DNA from: UBA1858 sp045105615
GTDB lineage: Bacteria > Pseudomonadota > Gammaproteobacteria > UBA4575
Reading direction: 5' to 3'
DNA length: 64,000 nt
Assembly: GCA_045105615.1 (NCBI GenBank)
Contig: JBGCDS010000030.1
Location: 1-64,000, forward strand
Of the stretch, positions 61,674-64,000 are shown one piece after another (positions within the stretch are counted from its first letter, which is position 1; every line of letters begins with the position of its first letter). The notes under the pieces are model-generated. The model ran no database searches and was not told where the DNA came from. It was given only the letters and a program-made list of their open reading frames with translations. Made by a program: the position numbers and the translations under genes.

Positions 61674-61697
61674 ATTAAGAGATAATGAGTCAATAAA

Positions 61698-62186
61698 ATG
61701 TATCGAATATTAAATTTATCGATTGTAGGTATTGTCATCGCTTCAATGTTATTTGCGCTTTACTACTTGGAGGGAGTGCTGTTTTTGGAGCCATGTCCTC
61801 TTTGTATGGTGGACAGGGCTATTTTAGTTGCGATTGCAATAGTATGTTTGATTGCATTTGTGCATAACGCGAATGGAATAATGCGTTGGGTTTACACTAG
61901 TTTAGCTACCTTGTTAAGTTTGATTGGTTTGGGTGTGGCGGCACGCCATATCTGGTTACAAGGCCTACCGCCTGACCAGGTGCCAGAATGTGGTCCTGAT
62001 TTAATGTTTATGTTGGACGTATTTCCGTTGGCAGATGTCATAAAACGTATATTTACCGGGTCTGGTCAGTGTGCAGAGGTGAGTTGGACCTTTTTAGGCA
62101 TGACAATTCCTCAGCAAACCCTATTATTATTTGTTGTATTGCTCGTCTTAGTGATCGTCGCTCATATGCAATCTGAAAAACGCTAA
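61698..62186 (+). CDS. dsbB: disulfide-bond oxidoreductase DsbB
   Basis: DsbB reoxidises periplasmic DsbA and passes electrons to quinone. It is 162 residues, with four TM helices. The first redox pair is Cys33-Pro-Leu-Cys36 (EPCPLC). The second pair is Cys97 and Cys124 in the periplasmic loop (VPECGPD, GSGQCAEVSW). It follows the VanZ-like gene by 24 bases. Confidence 0.95.
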   Translation: MYRILNLSIVGIVIASMLFALYYLEGVLFLEPCPLCMVDRAILVAIAIVCLIAFVHNANGIMRWVYTSLATLLSLIGLGVAARHIWLQGLPPDQVPECGPDLMFMLDVFPLADVIKRIFTGSGQCAEVSWTFLGMTIPQQTLLLFVVLLVLVIVAHMQSEKR

Positions 62187-62211
62187 TGGCTCATCAATCA
62201 TTGAATAAAAC

Positions 62212-62241
62212 TTAGCGTTAAAATTTAATAATAGATATAAT
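62212..62241 (+). promoter_or_regulatory. candidate sigma-70 promoter of metX
   Basis: TATAAT at 62236-62241 with TTAGCG 18 bases upstream (62212-62217). The -10 box is perfect and the -35 weak. The predicted start near 62248 leaves a leader of about 34 bases before metX. Confidence 0.4.
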
Positions 62242-62281
62242 TTAACCTTAGTTTTAGCGTGTTTTAAAAATTGATTGAACT

Positions 62282-63445
62282 ATGAGTACTCGTACATTGG
62301 AAGTAAAGAAAACTCACCCGCGAACAACAGCGGCAACTAAATTTGTTACCCTAAGAGGTGATTACGGCACTGGCGATTTTGTCATGCACCGTGGTGGAGT
62401 GCTAAAAGAGGTAGTGGTTGCCTACGAGTCTTGGGGAACCTTATCCGATAATCATGACAACGTCGTGTTGGTGTTTGGTGGTCTTTCTCCTTCGGCCCAT
62501 GCCTGTTCTTCTGAGCTAGATACCAGTAAAGGCTGGTGGGAGTATATGATTGGGCCAGATAAACCCATTGATACAAATAAATACTATGTGGTCTGCGTCA
62601 ATACTTTAGCAAGTTGCTTTGGCTCTACTAGTCCTTCGTCTATTAATCCTGATACCGGCAAAATATATGGACTAGATTTCCCCGATCTTAGTATCGAAGA
62701 CGTTGCTAAGTCAGCCCATCATGCATTATTAGATTTAGGTATTGATCATTTACACACCGTTGTCGGTAGTTCAATGGGTGGCATGTCAGCATTAGCCTAT
62801 GCGCTAATGTATCCACAAGAAGTGGATCACTTGATTTCTATTTCTGCAGCGACTCGTGCATTACCATTTACTATTGCCGTACGTTCTTTGCAGCGTGAAA
62901 TTATTCGTTGCGATCCAGATTTTAAAGATGGTTTATATGACCCTAATGAGGTGCCTGCTAATGGAATGGTGTTGGCACGTAAATTAGGCCTCATGTCCTA
63001 TCGTGCTGCTGAAGAATGGCATCAACGCTTTAACCGCGCACGTGTCAGTGCAGATCGAAAGTCAGAAGATCGTTTTGGTATTGAGTTTGAGGTCGAATCA
63101 TATTTGGATTACAACGCGCATAAATTTGTAAAAACATTTGATGCCAATAGTTACCTGTATTTGTCTAGAGCAATGGATTTATTTGATGTTGCAGATCATG
63201 GTGGTTCTGTTAATGCAGGGCTAGCGATGATTCAGACTAAAAGCGCGTTAGTCATTGGTGTAGAAACAGATATTTTATTCCCAGTTCACCAGCAACAAGA
63301 AATTGCTGATGGCATACGTAAAGCCGGCCGTGCGGCTGAGTTTGTTCAGCTTAATTCGATTAATGGGCATGATTCATTTTTAGTTGATGAAGCGCATTTC
63401 GCTCCAGTGATGCGAAAGTTTTTTGAGCAAAACGCTAACCCATAA
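62282..63445 (+). CDS. metX: homoserine O-acyltransferase MetX
   Basis: MetX acylates homoserine in the first committed step of methionine synthesis. It has an alpha/beta hydrolase fold and 387 residues. The nucleophile Ser164 is in GSSMGG. The late Asp (ETDILFP) and His (NGHDSFL) complete the triad. Many gammaproteobacterial MetX proteins use succinyl-CoA, but the acyl donor cannot be read with certainty here. A bidirectional terminator follows. Confidence 0.94.
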   Translation: MSTRTLEVKKTHPRTTAATKFVTLRGDYGTGDFVMHRGGVLKEVVVAYESWGTLSDNHDNVVLVFGGLSPSAHACSSELDTSKGWWEYMIGPDKPIDTNKYYVVCVNTLASCFGSTSPSSINPDTGKIYGLDFPDLSIEDVAKSAHHALLDLGIDHLHTVVGSSMGGMSALAYALMYPQEVDHLISISAATRALPFTIAVRSLQREIIRCDPDFKDGLYDPNEVPANGMVLARKLGLMSYRAAEEWHQRFNRARVSADRKSEDRFGIEFEVESYLDYNAHKFVKTFDANSYLYLSRAMDLFDVADHGGSVNAGLAMIQTKSALVIGVETDILFPVHQQQEIADGIRKAGRAAEFVQLNSINGHDSFLVDEAHFAPVMRKFFEQNANP

Positions 63446-63446
63446 A

Positions 63447-63480
63447 AAAAGCCCCAGTGATTATAAACACTAGGGCTTTT
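63447..63480. terminator. bidirectional Rho-independent terminator between metX and gltA
   Basis: AAAAGCCC-c-AGTG pairs with CACT-a-GGGCTTTT (one mismatch, 8-base loop). It is flanked by A and T runs so that it serves both converging transcripts. Confidence 0.92.
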
Positions 63481-63503
63481 AATAATGCTCTTGCTAGTAG
63501 TGA

Positions 63504-64000
63504 TTAGCGTTTTTTGATATCCACATAATCTCTTGGTGCGTAGCCTGTATAAAGCTGGCGAGGTCGACCAATCCTAGCGTCAGGATCACTCATCATTTCC
63601 ATCCAGTGAGTCAACCAACCAACAGTACGTGATAAAGCAAATATCACTGTAAACATACTAACTGGAATGCCAATCGCCTGGAAGATAATGCCAGAATAGA
63701 AATCTACGTTTGGATATAGCTTACGCTTAATGAAGTATTCATCTTCAAGAGCAATCTTTTCTAAGTCCATCGCAATCTTAAGCAATGGCTTGTTCGGATT
63801 GTCATCACCCAATTCATCAAGTAAGTCGTGGCAGATTTGACGAATAATTTTAGCGCGTGGATCGTAATTTTTATAAACACGATGGCCGAATCCCATTAAT
63901 CTGAAACGATCATCTTTGTCTTTAGCGCGGGCAATGTAATGAGATAGGTCTTTGCCTGATGCAACAATCTCATTCAGCATAAGAATAACAGCTTCGTTTG
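63504..64000 (-). CDS. gltA: citrate synthase GltA, C-terminal part (continues beyond the window)
   Basis: GltA condenses acetyl-CoA and oxaloacetate in the citric acid cycle. The visible 165 or so residues cover the C-terminal domain: NEAVI at the window edge, then RLMGFGHRVYKNYDPRAKII with its active-site His, the FYSGIIFQAIGIP segment with the catalytic Asp just before it (NVDF), and the end IGRPRQLYTGYAPRDYV. The reading frame runs through the end of the window, so the 5' part is missing. The type is the long hexameric form of proteobacteria. Confidence 0.95.
   Translation of the reverse strand, partial: NEAVILMLNEIVASGKDLSHYIARAKDKDDRFRLMGFGHRVYKNYDPRAKIIRQICHDLLDELGDDNPNKPLLKIAMDLEKIALEDEYFIKRKLYPNVDFYSGIIFQAIGIPVSMFTVIFALSRTVGWLTHWMEMMSDPDARIGRPRQLYTGYAPRDYVDIKKR

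Noticed and set aside
1..64000. tRNA, rRNA, insertion sequences, prophage or CRISPR arrays
   Set aside because: I saw no cloverleaf-like clusters, transposase or integrase motifs, or regularly spaced direct repeats. A tRNAscan or CRISPR search was not possible here.

Overview
The window is an AT-rich chromosomal stretch of a flagellated gammaproteobacterium, probably aquatic. The evidence for this is the sigma-54 driven flagellar hierarchy (a FleQ-type activator, FleS/FleR, and FlhF/FlhG polar-placement proteins), the DsbB, Mug and MetX set, and the dense unidirectional gene packing. I see no tRNA, rRNA, insertion sequence, prophage or CRISPR array. The species cannot be named from the sequence alone.

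Region 1 (1-37.8 kb, plus strand) is a nearly complete polar-flagellum locus. It runs flgBCDEFGHIJKL (rod, hook, rings, junction proteins), fliC-flaG-fliD-fliS-fliT-like (filament, cap, chaperones), a FleQ-like activator, fleS-fleR, fliEFGHIJ, fliK, fliLMNOPQR, flhB-flhA-flhF-flhG-fliA, a 52-codon ORF, a DUF2802 gene and a small hypothetical gene. Promoter motifs can be read directly. There are near-consensus -24/-12 sigma-54 sites before flgB, fliD, fleS and fliL, with a weaker one before fliK, and one textbook sigma-28 site before fliC. This gives a readable cascade: FleQ with sigma-54, then FleSR and the basal body and export genes including fliA, then FliA transcription of flagellin. No che genes lie between fliA and the DUF2802 gene, where related bacteria often carry them.

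Region 2 (37.8-48.6 kb, minus strand) is one continuous urea-use locus: urtABCDE (urea ABC transporter), an unlisted 56-residue His-rich membrane peptide, then ureDABCEFG (nickel urease and its maturation factors). A strong hairpin separates urtA from urtB and probably sets the excess of binding protein over permease.

Region 3 (48.6-57.6 kb) is mixed housekeeping and accessory sequence. It holds a MerR-type regulator with TGTACA boxes upstream, a membrane-anchored degenerate NERD protein, a 2Fe-2S ferredoxin, a small DUF2892 membrane protein, an ECF sigma factor with a zinc-type DUF3379 anti-sigma factor, ATP sulfurylase, a 650-base gene-free stretch rich in inverted repeats, small membrane proteins, a periplasmic MsrB, a PilZ protein and a CbiX-type chelatase.

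Region 4 (57.6-59.8 kb, minus strand) is the most unusual part. It is a three-gene RiPP-type locus: a predicted lipoprotein precursor with two tandem six-cysteine units, a DUF692 (MNIO) enzyme and a DUF2063 partner. It resembles the copper-binding bufferin systems, but the precursor has a lipobox. Region 5 (59.9-64.0 kb) carries an MBL-fold hydrolase, mug, a VanZ-like protein, dsbB, metX and the 3' part of gltA.
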